DNA of 64,000 nt, taken from contig NZ_APNL01000006.1 of assembly GCF_040361435.1 (NCBI RefSeq), positions 124,001 to 188,000 of the forward strand, in the 5' to 3' direction. Source of the DNA: Salinisphaera sp002433465 (GTDB lineage: Bacteria; Pseudomonadota; Gammaproteobacteria; Nevskiales; Salinisphaeraceae). The first letter of the stretch is position 1. Each line of letters opens with the position of its first letter. A program made the translations under genes and the position numbers. This document shows, one piece after another, positions 16,798 through 25,964 of this stretch. Below the pieces are notes generated by a model that was not told the origin of the DNA, made no database searches, and was given only the letters and a program-made list of their open reading frames with translations.

Positions 16798-17895
16798 ATG
16801 GCGTGGGTGCTGGTGTTCGGCGCCATGCTCGTGTTCGCTGCGGCCGGCTTTGGTGTCCAGTATCTGCTGTCGCCGTCGCCGATCGGCTTGAGCAGCTTCA
16901 ACGCCCTGCATTTCGAGATCAACTATCTCGACCATGGCTTTGTCAGGCGGGCCCTCGTGGGCACGCTGTTTCAGGCCGTGCCCGAAGCTGCGCGCACGAA
17001 CGCGATTCTGGTTTTCGGCTGGGCGGTCATCGCCGCGCTGGCCGCGCTCGTCACCGCCGTGCTCCACGTGCTGCACAGTCGCATGAGCGGTGATTCGTTG
17101 CGGCTGCTGGCCATGCTATGGATCGCCGCGCCGTGGACGTTCCTGAATTTCGGCTACGACTTCGCCCGCCTGGATCAGCTCAATCTGCTGCTGCTCGCGT
17201 TGAGTCTGTGGCTGGTCTATCGAAACCGCGTTATATGGCTGGCGCTGGTCAGTGTGTTCGGCCTGCTGATTCACGAGGCCTATCTCTTCTATGGCCTGAC
17301 TCCGGTGCTGGCCTATGGCTGGGTGCGGTATCGCGCCGCTTCGGCAACCACCGCCTGCCGGCGGCTGGCGCTGCCGATTGCCGCCGCGCTGACGACGCTG
17401 GCCACGATCGCCCTGATCGGTCGCTACGAACCGGGCCGCGCGCGCCTGATCGAAAGCCTCAAGCCGCGTCTGGCCGATCCGAACCACAACGCGCTCAACG
17501 TCTGGCTGCGCAGCGGGCTGGAAAATCCCGAATACGTGGTCGCACGGCTGGGGCATGGGCTGTTCGGTGCGTTGGAGCTGGTCGCCATGGCCGGCATGGT
17601 GCTGGTGACGGCAGCTGCGCTTGTCGGCCTGTCGTACGCGAACGACCGTCGGCCCGATCCGTTCCTGTTGTCGCCGCTGGCGGTTGTCCCGCTGTTTTGC
17701 TTTGGTATCGACTACGCAAGATGGGCCGGGCTGATCGCGATCCTGGCGCTCGTCGTCGTGACCACGCGCCTGCTCGACGGCAAGTTTTATGTGCAGCACG
17801 GGCGGCACTCGGCGTATCTGTATGGCGGGTTGTGTTTGGCGCTGCTGGCTGGGCCTCTGGGCACGGTCCATGCGTTGCCGTTATGGGGGCCGTGA
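16798..17895 (+). CDS. Multi-pass membrane protein, unknown
   Basis: From ATG 16798 the protein has 365 residues and about nine hydrophobic segments. The same frame is open further up to a CTG that abuts the glutamate dehydrogenase stop, so translation could start there (16741) and add 19 polar residues. No good ribosome site is visible for either. Notable pieces are NYLDHGFVRRALVGTLF, a charged loop RYEPGRARLIESLKPRL, and DYARWAGLI near the end. The arrangement recalls membrane proteins of polysaccharide synthesis, but I recognise no family. It follows gdhB with almost no gap, which suggests cotranscription. Confidence 0.75.
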   Translation: MAWVLVFGAMLVFAAAGFGVQYLLSPSPIGLSSFNALHFEINYLDHGFVRRALVGTLFQAVPEAARTNAILVFGWAVIAALAALVTAVLHVLHSRMSGDSLRLLAMLWIAAPWTFLNFGYDFARLDQLNLLLLALSLWLVYRNRVIWLALVSVFGLLIHEAYLFYGLTPVLAYGWVRYRAASATTACRRLALPIAAALTTLATIALIGRYEPGRARLIESLKPRLADPNHNALNVWLRSGLENPEYVVARLGHGLFGALELVAMAGMVLVTAAALVGLSYANDRRPDPFLLSPLAVVPLFCFGIDYARWAGLIAILALVVVTTRLLDGKFYVQHGRHSAYLYGGLCLALLAGPLGTVHALPLWGP

Positions 17896-17915
17896 TGGGT
17901 TCGATAATGCCTGTA

Positions 17916-18938
17916 TCAGCCGCCGGCGTAGGCCGGCGCGCTGCGCCTACAGTGGCGGCGTCGCCAGGCGAGCGGCGTGATGCCCGTCCAGCGTTTGAAC
18001 GCGCGCTGGAAGGCGCTTTGTTCGGAAAATCCGAGCCGGTGGCTGATATCGCCGATGCATAGCCCGGCGTCGGCGATATGACGCAGGGCAAGCGTATGCC
18101 GGGCTTCGTCGAGGCTGCGCCGGAACGTGGTGTTCTCAAGCTGCAGGCGGTGTTGAAGCGTACGTTCGTTGAGAGCCAGCGCGATGGCGGCTTCGCCGAG
18201 GGTCGGCGGCGGCGAGCCGATCTGCGTCTGCAACCAGGCGTTGAGCGCCTGCAGGGTGTCGAGCGAGGCCGCCCGGCGCAGGCTCTGGTCGAACTCGGCG
18301 CGTATATGGGCGGTCAGTTCGGAATCGCCCCGCCGCAGCGGTAGAGCCAGCAGGGCGGGATCGAAGCAGATCCGGCAGGCGTCACGGTCGAAGCGCACTT
18401 CGCAATTGAAGAATCGGCGATAAATCGCGGGATCGCCCTGGGCGCGATGGCTGAACTCGACGCTTTGCGGCGATTCGTTTTCACCTCGTGCCCAGCGCGC
18501 GAAGCCCAACCAGGCGGCAAAGGCTTCCTCGATCACTGCCGGCATGACGCGCCGGCTGCTATGCCATTCGATAACCACATCGTTGGCGCGCTGCAGCAGA
18601 CGTCCTTCGCCGATCGCGTTGACCAGGTGCGCAAACCGCGCCTGATAGGACAATGCCTCGCCGAGGGTGGCGCAATGGCGCAGCAGAAAACCCAGGCGGC
18701 CCCAGCGGGCAGGCTCGGCGGCCATGCCGAATTCGAGCCCGAGCAGGGGGTTGTGCAGTCGTGCCATGCCCTCAGCCAGGAGCCGCTCGTAGTAAACGGC
18801 CTCGATACTGCGTTGGGGCGATACGAGCGCGGTCGGCTCGAGTCCGACGTGTTCAAGCAGCCGGCTGCGATCGAGCCCCTGGGCTTGCAGATAATCGAGC
18901 AGGGCGCGAATCAGCGATGCGGCGACCGTGGCTGGCAT
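17916..18938 (-). CDS. AraC-family transcriptional regulator
   Basis: From ATG 18938 (GGGAAC upstream) the protein is 340 residues. An N-terminal arabinose-binding-like domain of the OruR/ArgR-type AraC group (LLRHCATLGEALSYQARF) is followed by a C-terminal double helix-turn-helix with ISHRLGFSEQSAFQRAFKRWTGITP around residues 300-325. Longer in-frame starts exist up to 19040 but would lie within the divergent promoter region. It is divergent from an operon of an alkyl-DHAP-synthase-like flavoprotein, a GlpD-like enzyme and an FGGY kinase, which it probably regulates. The inducer is unknown. Confidence 0.9.
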   Translation of the reverse strand: MPATVAASLIRALLDYLQAQGLDRSRLLEHVGLEPTALVSPQRSIEAVYYERLLAEGMARLHNPLLGLEFGMAAEPARWGRLGFLLRHCATLGEALSYQARFAHLVNAIGEGRLLQRANDVVIEWHSSRRVMPAVIEEAFAAWLGFARWARGENESPQSVEFSHRAQGDPAIYRRFFNCEVRFDRDACRICFDPALLALPLRRGDSELTAHIRAEFDQSLRRAASLDTLQALNAWLQTQIGSPPPTLGEAAIALALNERTLQHRLQLENTTFRRSLDEARHTLALRHIADAGLCIGDISHRLGFSEQSAFQRAFKRWTGITPLAWRRRHCRRSAPAYAGG

Positions 18939-18984
18939 GCGATGTTCCCGGGTTTGCGCCATGCGTATTGTGGCCGGGTTGCGT

Positions 18985-19035
18985 GTAGAGTCAATTTTTT
19001 TGACGCGAAATTTAGCTACTTTCGACATATTGATC
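18985..19035. promoter_or_regulatory. Divergent promoter region with short inverted repeat
   Basis: An AT-rich patch between the AraC gene and the FAD-oxidase operon contains GTCAA-TTTTT-TTGAC (18990-19004). TTGACG at 19000-19005 could be a -35 box for the plus-strand operon, but no good -10 box stands at the expected distance, as expected for an activator-dependent promoter. This reading is tentative. Confidence 0.35.
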
Positions 19036-19054
19036 GACAACCGGCACGACTCGC

Positions 19055-20656
19055 ATGCGGCGATGGAATGGATGGGGCGACGACACCGTTGCCAAGGAGC
19101 TGCCGACCACGGCCCGCGCTTTTCTCGAATCGCGGCTGGGGCGGGGGCAGGTGCCGCCGGACGAGAGCCTGGCCAATGCCTGTGCCCAGGTGCCCGAGTC
19201 GCGCCTGGCGGGTATTCCCGGCTTCGACTGCTCGGCCGAGGCGCGGCTGCGCCATGCGCACGGCCAGAGCTTTGCCGACTGGGCCGCGCTTCGTCATGGT
19301 CATGTCGGCCCGTTTCCGGATGCGGTGGCGTGTCCGGAAACGCATGAACAGACCCGGTCGGTGGTCGATGCCGCGCGCGAAGCCGGCGCCGTGGTCATTC
19401 CCTACGGCGGCGGTACGAGCGTGGTTGGTCACCTGAAGGTGGTCGACGACGGGCGTCCGGTGCTGAGCGTGGACATGAGCCGGCATGCGCGTCTGCTCGA
19501 TATCGACGTCATCAACCGAACGGCACGCATCGGCGCCGGGGCCGCCGGGCCGGTGCTCGAAGCACAGCTGCGCGCGCACGGCTTCATGCTCGGCCACTAC
19601 CCGCAGTCGTTCGACTATTCCACGCTGGGCGGCTGGGTGGTCACGCGCTCTGCCGGGCAGCAGTCGCGCCGCTATGGCCGTATCGAGAATCTGCTCAACG
19701 GGGCACGGCTGGTCTGTCCGACGACGGATCTGGACGTCGGCGGGGCGGTGGCATCGTCGGCCGGTCCGGATCTGCGTCAGCTAGTGCTGGGCAGCGAAGG
19801 CCGGCTGGGTATCGTCACCGAAGCCGCGGTGCACATCATGCCCGTGGCCGAACGTGAAGCGTTTCATGCCGTGTTTTTTGCCGACTGGTCCACGGCCCTC
19901 ACGGCAGCGCGCACGATTACCCAGTCCGGGCTGCCGGTCTCGATGCTGCGTGTTTCCAACGAAGAAGAAACCGATACCCAGCTGCGTATCGCCGGCCACG
20001 ATTCGGCGATCGCCTGGCTGCGCCGCTATCTTGGCGTGCGCGGCATCGGTAACCGCCCGGCGCTGATGATGATCGGGGTGACCGGCGATCGTCGTCAGGC
20101 ACATCGGCTGCGTGCCGATGTGCTGGCGCTGGCCCGGCGTGGCGGTGGCGTGCACGTGGGCCGGGGGATGGGCCGTATCTGGGCGAAGAATCGCTTCGCC
20201 GGCGCCTATCTGCGCAACGGTCTCTGGGACGCCGGCTTTGCCGTCGACACCATGGAAACCGCGGTGCCCTGGTCCCAGGCCACGACCACGATGAGCGCCA
20301 TGCAGCAGGCCGCGCATACGGCGCTGCAGGCCTTCGACGAACGGGCACTGGCGTTCGCGCATCTGTCCCACGTCTACGGCAGCGGCTGCAGTATCTATAT
20401 GACGGTGGTCTGGCGTCGCGGCGCGGATTACGCCACCGATATGGGCCGTTGGCGTGCGCTCAAGCAGGCGGTGAGCAGGGCGATCGTGGATTGCGGCGGC
20501 ACCATCAGTCATCAGCACGGCGTTGGCACCGATCATGCACCGTATCTGGCCGCCGAGAAGGGCGAGGCCGGTATCGAGCTGATTCGCGCCGCCCTTGCCG
20601 AACTGGATCCGCAGGGCATGATGAACCCGCATAAACTGATCGCGAAACAGGCCTAG
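19055..20656 (+). CDS. FAD-binding oxidoreductase, alkyldihydroxyacetonephosphate-synthase-like
   Basis: This 533-residue flavoprotein of the VAO/PCMH fold has the FAD-binding N-terminal half with VIPYGGGTSVVGH (about 115-130), GHYPQSFDYSTLGGWV (about 184-199) and the segment QQSRRYGRIENL, then a C-terminal cap with SHVYGSGCSIYMT and ISHQHGVGTDH near residue 490, where the family has catalytic histidines. The opening MRRWNGWGD is typical of bacterial alkylglycerone-phosphate-synthase relatives. In eukaryotes this enzyme swaps the acyl chain of acyl-DHAP for a fatty alcohol to form ether lipids; the bacterial homologues are mostly uncharacterised. It starts a tight operon: three bases separate it from the glpD-like gene. 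Confidence 0.85.
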   Translation: MRRWNGWGDDTVAKELPTTARAFLESRLGRGQVPPDESLANACAQVPESRLAGIPGFDCSAEARLRHAHGQSFADWAALRHGHVGPFPDAVACPETHEQTRSVVDAAREAGAVVIPYGGGTSVVGHLKVVDDGRPVLSVDMSRHARLLDIDVINRTARIGAGAAGPVLEAQLRAHGFMLGHYPQSFDYSTLGGWVVTRSAGQQSRRYGRIENLLNGARLVCPTTDLDVGGAVASSAGPDLRQLVLGSEGRLGIVTEAAVHIMPVAEREAFHAVFFADWSTALTAARTITQSGLPVSMLRVSNEEETDTQLRIAGHDSAIAWLRRYLGVRGIGNRPALMMIGVTGDRRQAHRLRADVLALARRGGGVHVGRGMGRIWAKNRFAGAYLRNGLWDAGFAVDTMETAVPWSQATTTMSAMQQAAHTALQAFDERALAFAHLSHVYGSGCSIYMTVVWRRGADYATDMGRWRALKQAVSRAIVDCGGTISHQHGVGTDHAPYLAAEKGEAGIELIRAALAELDPQGMMNPHKLIAKQA

Positions 20657-20659
20657 CGT

Positions 20660-22198
20660 ATGTGGACACAAGACTGGCGATCGCAGTTCGAGGCGGCCGC
20701 CGAGCGGGCATTCGATGTGCTGATTGTCGGCGGCGGCATCGCCGGCGCCGGCGTGGCGCTACAGGCTGCGCGTGCCGGCCTGCGCGTCGTGCTGATCGAA
20801 CAGAACGACTTTGCCTCGGGCACCTCGAGCTGGTCTTCGAAGCTCGTACACGGCGGCCTGCGCTATCTGGCCAGCGGCGACTGGCGGCTCACCCGTGAGT
20901 CGGTGCAGGAGCGCCAGCGGCTGATGCACGACCTGCCGGGACTGGTCACCCCGCTCGATTTCATGCTGCCGGTCTATGCCCACGACAAGCCGGGGCGCTG
21001 GGCGCTGCAGGCCGCGCTGGGCGCCTACGACTTCATGGCGCGCAAGCGCTATTCGCATTACATGAAGCCGGCCGAGTTCGGCGCCCATATGCCCTATCTC
21101 AACCGCGATGGCCTCAAGGGCGGCTTCGTGTATCGCGATGCGCTCACCGACGATGTCCGGCTGACTCTGCGCGTACTTATCGAAGCACGCAGCCACGGCG
21201 TACTGGCGGCCAACTACGTTCGCGCCGAGCAGCTGCTTTTCGACGGCGATACGGTCAACGGCGCCCGCGTGGCCGATCGCGAAACCGGTCGCTGCTTCGA
21301 TATACGGGCCGCGGTGGTGGTGAATGCCACCGGACCCTGGAGCGATCGCCTGCGTGCCCAGGTCGAAGGTGCGGCCCAGCTGCGCCCGCTGCGCGGATCG
21401 CATTTCGTATTCCCGTTCCACGTGTTGCCGGTCGGGCGAGCGATCACACTGTTTCATCCGGACGATCGCCGACCGCTTTTCGCCATTCCCTGGCAGGGTG
21501 CGACCGTGTTCGGCACCACCGATCTCGATCACGAGCAGCCGATGGACGAGGTGCCCCGCATGAGTGCGGCCGAGTCCGATTATTTGATCGCTGCCGCCCG
21601 CCATTATTTTCCTGCCCGCAATATGCAGGCAGCCGATGCGCTGTCCTGTTTTGCCGGAGTACGGCCGATCGTGCGCGGTGAGCCGGGTGCCTCGGCCTCG
21701 CAGGAATCGCGCGAATCCTCGATCGAGCGCGAACGGGGGCTGATTACCGTCACCGGCGGCAAGCTGACGACCTTTCGTGTAACCGCCAACGACGTGCTCG
21801 AACAGGTCGGCCAGGCTCTCGGCCGGCGCTTCGTGCGCAACGACAAGGCACCGATCATCCATGCCGTGGGCGCCGACGCGCAGACGCGCGGAGGCGTGCG
21901 CCATGGCCCAGCGTTCGCCGGGATGTCCGCACGCGCCGACGACGCGCGCGCGCTCGGCACCACCGACTATCGTTTTCGTGAGCTGCGGTTTGCGTTGAGC
22001 CACGAAGCAGTCGCCCACCTCGACGATCTGCTGCTGCGGCGTACGCGCGCCGGGCTGCTGCTCGACCAGGGCGGGCTCGCCCAACTATCCGCTCTGGAAC
22101 CGCTGGTGTGCGATACGCTCGGCTGGGACGCGGCGCGCTGGAGCGACGAAGTCGAGCGCTATCGAGCCCATTGGCATCAGGTACACGCGCCGGTATGA
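20660..22198 (+). CDS. glpD: Glycerol-3-phosphate dehydrogenase (GlpD/GlpA family)
   Basis: This 512-residue flavoprotein has the dinucleotide fold VLIVGGGIAGAGVALQAARA at residues 20-39, the family block FASGTSSWSSKLVHGGLRYL near 53-72, a central GTTDLDH and TVTGGKLTTFR near 360. It should oxidise glycerol 3-phosphate, or a related polyol phosphate, to the ketone and pass electrons to the respiratory chain at the membrane. Its stop overlaps the kinase start by ATGA. Because it lies between an alkyl-DHAP-synthase-like gene and an FGGY kinase rather than with glpF/glpK/glpR, its substrate may not be plain glycerol 3-phosphate. Confidence 0.88.
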   Translation: MWTQDWRSQFEAAAERAFDVLIVGGGIAGAGVALQAARAGLRVVLIEQNDFASGTSSWSSKLVHGGLRYLASGDWRLTRESVQERQRLMHDLPGLVTPLDFMLPVYAHDKPGRWALQAALGAYDFMARKRYSHYMKPAEFGAHMPYLNRDGLKGGFVYRDALTDDVRLTLRVLIEARSHGVLAANYVRAEQLLFDGDTVNGARVADRETGRCFDIRAAVVVNATGPWSDRLRAQVEGAAQLRPLRGSHFVFPFHVLPVGRAITLFHPDDRRPLFAIPWQGATVFGTTDLDHEQPMDEVPRMSAAESDYLIAAARHYFPARNMQAADALSCFAGVRPIVRGEPGASASQESRESSIERERGLITVTGGKLTTFRVTANDVLEQVGQALGRRFVRNDKAPIIHAVGADAQTRGGVRHGPAFAGMSARADDARALGTTDYRFRELRFALSHEAVAHLDDLLLRRTRAGLLLDQGGLAQLSALEPLVCDTLGWDAARWSDEVERYRAHWHQVHAPV

Positions 22199-23745
22199 GC
22201 AATGGCGACCGGCTGCTGGCCATTGATGTCGGCACCCAGAGCGTGCGCGCGCTGGTGTTCGACGGTCAGGGCAGGCTGCATGCGCGTGCCCAGATCCCGA
22301 TCGAGCCGCCTTATCACGCGCCGCAGCCAGGCCATGCCGAACAGGATGCGCGCGTTTTCTGGCAGGCCATGGTCTCGGCCTGCCAGCAGCTGCATGCGAA
22401 CGATCCCGCGCTCGCCGGCCGGATTGCGGGCCTCGCACTGACGGCGCAACGTGCCACCAGCGTGTTCGTGGACGCCGACGACGAGCCGATCGGCCCGGCC
22501 ATCTCCTGGCTCGACAAGCGTCGCGCAGCGCATGTCCCGTCCCTGCCGTGGCTGTGGCGGGGGCTGTTCGCCGGCCTGGGGCTGACTGCCACCATCGATG
22601 CCTTCCAGCGCGCCGCCCCGGCGAACTGGCGTGCGGCGCATGCACCGGAAGCGCATCGGCGCACGCGCCGGGCGGTCTTGTTGTCGGGTTATCTGGTCCA
22701 CCGGCTGATCGGCGAATGGCGCGATAGCGTAAGCGCGCAGGTGGGCTATCTGCCGTTCGACTACAAGCGGCGACGCTGGGCCGCCGCGCGCGACTGGAAA
22801 TGGCAGGCCGTGGCCGTCGAACGAGAACAGCTGCCCGAGCTGGTCGAGCCGGGCGAACCCCTCGGCGAGCTCAGCGCGTCGGCGGCCGAGGCCCTGGGGC
22901 TTGCACGCGGGCTGCCCCTGTTCAGCGCGGGCGCCGACAAGGCCTGCGAAGTGCTTGGCTGCGGCGCCATTACGCCTGAAACGGCCTGCGTATCGCTGGG
23001 TACCACCGCGACCATCAATACCTGTCGCGACGTCTATCGCGAGGTCACGCGCTTCGTGCCGGCCTATCCGGCGGCCATGCCCGGCCATTTCACCGATGAA
23101 ATCCAGATTTATCGCGGCTTCTGGCTGGTGTCGTGGTTCAAGCAGGAATTCGCGCCGGATACCGTCGATGCGGCCGCCCGCGAACAGCGCGCCGCCGAGG
23201 CGCTGCTCGACGAGCGTATCGCGCCCATCGCGCCGGGCAGCGACGGACTCATCGTGCTGCCGACCTGGTCGCCGGGTGTGCGCATACCCGGGCCCGAGGC
23301 ACGCGGTGCGATCATCGGCTTTACCGATGCCCACAGCCGTGCCCATGTCTACCGGGCAATCCTCGAAGGCCTGGCGTTTGCCCTGCGCGAAGGCCGCGAA
23401 CGTATCGAAAAGCGCAGCCGCACGCCGATCACGCGGCTGCGGGTTTCCGGCGGCGGTTCCCAGTCCGATCAGGCCATGCAGATACTGGCCAACGTCTTCG
23501 CATTACCGGCCGAGCGCACGCATACGCATGAAACCAGCGGCCTGGGGGCCGCGATCAACGCCGCGGTGGGCCTGGGCTGGTACGCCGATCATGCCAGCGC
23601 GGCGCGAGCGATGGTGCACGAGGGCGAGCGCTTCGAGCCCGAGCCGGGCGCGGTCGCCCTCTATGAACGCCTCTACCGCGACGTATTCACCGGTCTCTAT
23701 AACCGCTTGAAGCCGGTCTTCATTGGTATCCGGGACGCGTTGTAG
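22195..23745 (+). CDS. FGGY-family carbohydrate kinase
   Basis: From the overlapping ATG at 22195 the protein is 516 residues. The N-terminal phosphate loop LAIDVGTQSVRALVFD and the C-terminal ATP-site block LRVSGGGSQSDQAMQILANV are the two FGGY signatures; PAISWLDKRR and CVSLGTTATINT also fit. It phosphorylates a polyol or sugar (glycerol, xylulose and erythritol kinases are all in this family), and the sequence alone does not decide which. With the dehydrogenase just upstream it makes a plausible phosphorylate-then-oxidise pair. Confidence 0.9.
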   Translation: MSNGDRLLAIDVGTQSVRALVFDGQGRLHARAQIPIEPPYHAPQPGHAEQDARVFWQAMVSACQQLHANDPALAGRIAGLALTAQRATSVFVDADDEPIGPAISWLDKRRAAHVPSLPWLWRGLFAGLGLTATIDAFQRAAPANWRAAHAPEAHRRTRRAVLLSGYLVHRLIGEWRDSVSAQVGYLPFDYKRRRWAAARDWKWQAVAVEREQLPELVEPGEPLGELSASAAEALGLARGLPLFSAGADKACEVLGCGAITPETACVSLGTTATINTCRDVYREVTRFVPAYPAAMPGHFTDEIQIYRGFWLVSWFKQEFAPDTVDAAAREQRAAEALLDERIAPIAPGSDGLIVLPTWSPGVRIPGPEARGAIIGFTDAHSRAHVYRAILEGLAFALREGRERIEKRSRTPITRLRVSGGGSQSDQAMQILANVFALPAERTHTHETSGLGAAINAAVGLGWYADHASAARAMVHEGERFEPEPGAVALYERLYRDVFTGLYNRLKPVFIGIRDAL

Positions 23746-23748
23746 CGT

Positions 23749-25230
23749 CTACAGCCGTTCCGGTTGTTCCCGCCGCCCGCGGCCGCGCAGCCAGTGCAGC
23801 GCCCGCGCGGCCATCACCGCGAGCGTGGCGGCGATGAACGGGTTCACGGAAAAACGAAAACGCTGATTCTCGTCCACTTCGAAGGCGTTGCCGATCACGC
23901 TCACGTACATGATGTTCAGCCACAGAAAGATCAGCGTGGCATCCACGGCGCTGACCCTGCGTCGCAGCAGGCAGCGCAGCAGGATGAACAGCCCGTAAAG
24001 CACCGCCAGCGTATAGCCGATGGCAATCAAGATACCGATCTGGCCGGTTTCGAGATCGAATTCCGGCTCGGCCGGGTACTCGGGCTGGCCGGCCAGCAGC
24101 AGCGAAAACGCACGGCTGTAGGGCTCGATCGCGGCGCGGTTGTTCTTCAGGAACGGGTAGTCGCTGGAGGGGCGCATGAACATCAGCCAGGCCGTGCCCA
24201 TGGATCGCAGATACACCTCGGGGTGGATGCGTACCGAGGCAATCGCGTCTTCCAGCGCCTGTTCGGATACATCCGCATAGGCGAGGTGGTTGTAGTTCAC
24301 GTGGCCGGTGGACTTGCGCCTTTGATCGAGCACGGTAATGCCGGTGGGCGCCACATCGTCGAAGATGTCGGCATAGGCCTCCGGGGTGTTGAAGGGAAAG
24401 TCCATCAGCGCCATGTCGGAGAGTTCGCCGGCCTCGACCAGACGCTGGCGTTCGGGTTTGTCGATGGCGAGCGTGGTGAGCTTGGACAGGCTCATGCCCA
24501 TCCAGTCCGACGTGGCGAAATGACCGGTCACCATGACGTTCTTGCCGTAAAGCGCGAACACCAGCGCCAGCGGCACGATCGCCGCCGCGAACACCGCCTT
24601 GCGATAGCCCGGCAGTACCAGGCCACAGAACAGGGCGAGCACCACGAACCACTGCCATTGAAACATCGAGCGCGTGTAGATCAGCGCCGCCATGGCAAAG
24701 AACATGGCCAGCGCCCGGACGAACGTGAAGCGCTCCATGCACAGATGAAACAGCCAGGCGATGGTGCCCAGCAGCGCCAGAATCATCAGCGTGTAATAGG
24801 GGATCGCTTCGTAAAGTACGAGCGCCGGGGTGAGCATGAACAATGCGGCCACGCCGAACGCCAGCTTTGCGTTGTCGGTGAGCTTGCGTACCAGCGAATA
24901 CAGCAGCAGCACGCTCGCGATGGCCAGGGCGCTATAGAGCGTACGAAACGCGATGGTGAGCGTGAGCGGATCGTCGCCGAGCTTGAGCACGAGTCCGATG
25001 ACGAGGTTGTACAGCGGCGGCTGACCCGGCATGTAGAACAGGCTTTCGGCCAGATTCTCGCGTAGCAGTACCGGATCGAGGATCTGCCAGGAGGTCGCGA
25101 TCGGCTCCAGGTCGAAGCGCACGCCGGCCGCGTAGAAGCAAAGCCGCGACAGCGCATACAGGCCGACCAGCCAGAGTGCCGGCTTGGTCGACGGGTAATG
25201 AAACGCGTCTTTCTTCATGGGCCCACTCAT
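23749..25230 (-). CDS. GT-C fold glycosyltransferase-like membrane protein
   Basis: The start ATG 25230 overlaps the TGA of the SDR gene (ATGA), giving 493 residues. There is an N-terminal hydrophobic segment, then a first loop with FDLEPIATSWQILD and the segment FYMPGQPPLYNLVIG, which resembles the acidic and proline-rich first loop of GT39/GT83-type lipid-linked-sugar transferases. About eleven hydrophobic segments follow, with a large hydrophilic loop at residues about 260-390. As the last gene of an operon for a polyprenyl-phosphate sugar, it is the likely transferase that uses that sugar on the periplasmic side. The acceptor is unknown. Confidence 0.75.
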   Translation of the reverse strand: MSGPMKKDAFHYPSTKPALWLVGLYALSRLCFYAAGVRFDLEPIATSWQILDPVLLRENLAESLFYMPGQPPLYNLVIGLVLKLGDDPLTLTIAFRTLYSALAIASVLLLYSLVRKLTDNAKLAFGVAALFMLTPALVLYEAIPYYTLMILALLGTIAWLFHLCMERFTFVRALAMFFAMAALIYTRSMFQWQWFVVLALFCGLVLPGYRKAVFAAAIVPLALVFALYGKNVMVTGHFATSDWMGMSLSKLTTLAIDKPERQRLVEAGELSDMALMDFPFNTPEAYADIFDDVAPTGITVLDQRRKSTGHVNYNHLAYADVSEQALEDAIASVRIHPEVYLRSMGTAWLMFMRPSSDYPFLKNNRAAIEPYSRAFSLLLAGQPEYPAEPEFDLETGQIGILIAIGYTLAVLYGLFILLRCLLRRRVSAVDATLIFLWLNIMYVSVIGNAFEVDENQRFRFSVNPFIAATLAVMAARALHWLRGRGRREQPERL

Positions 25231-25964
25231 AGCCCGGTTCGATGAAAGATCGCGCGGGGGAGCGCCGTGATGATGGTCATGATCAAACGCCAGAAGCCCG
25301 GCGTGTAGCACACCGCCGTGCCCTTCTCGATGGCCCGGTGAATATCGCCGCCGACCTTTTCCGGGCTGGCGAACAACGGGCCCTTGTCGAAATCGGCCGT
25401 CATGGGTGTGTCGACCATGCCCGGGCGAATGGTCACCACCTGCACACCGGCCTTGAACAGCCGATGGCGCAGGCCGTCCATGAAGGCGTTCAGGCCGGCC
25501 TTGGCGCTGCCATAGACATAGTTGCTGGCGCGGCCGCGATCGCCGGCCACCGAGGAGATCGCGGCGATCGTGCCGTGGCCCTGGCGCTCGAAACGATTGG
25601 CGATATCGGTGAGCAGGGCAACAACGCTCACCGCATTGGTATGCCAGGCGGCAACAGCCGCGGCGGGCTCAGCCGCGCAGGCCTGCTGGTCGGGCAGGGT
25701 GCCATAGGCGACCAGCACCGTATCCAGGCCGCCAAGCGCGGCCTCGGCGGCATCGATCATCGGTGCATGGACGGCCAGGTCGTCGGCGTCCATCACCTGC
25801 GTGGCCACGGTCGATGCGCCGCGTACTTTCAGGTCGTCGGCGATAGCGGTCAGCCGGGCTTCGTTGCGCCCGGTCAGAAACAGCGCATCGCCGCTGGCGG
25901 CAAAACGACGGGCGGTCTGTTCGGCGATGGTCGAGGTCGCGCCGACGATCAGGATCTTTCTCAT
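25227..25964 (-). CDS. Short-chain dehydrogenase, DprE2-like (decaprenylphospho-keto-ribose reductase)
   Basis: This 245-residue SDR starts at ATG 25964, overlapping the stop of the DprE1-like gene. It has the cofactor loop GATSTIAEQTARRFA, the SS...YVYGSAKAG catalytic set (Ser, Tyr, Lys) and the RPGMVDTPMT segment after it. With the adjacent flavoprotein it should complete the C2' epimerisation of a polyprenyl-phosphoryl ribose to arabinose by reducing the keto intermediate with NAD(P)H. The pairing with the upstream flavoprotein, not the motif set alone, supports DprE2 over a general SDR. Confidence 0.85.
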   Translation of the reverse strand: MRKILIVGATSTIAEQTARRFAASGDALFLTGRNEARLTAIADDLKVRGASTVATQVMDADDLAVHAPMIDAAEAALGGLDTVLVAYGTLPDQQACAAEPAAAVAAWHTNAVSVVALLTDIANRFERQGHGTIAAISSVAGDRGRASNYVYGSAKAGLNAFMDGLRHRLFKAGVQVVTIRPGMVDTPMTADFDKGPLFASPEKVGGDIHRAIEKGTAVCYTPGFWRLIMTIITALPRAIFHRTGL

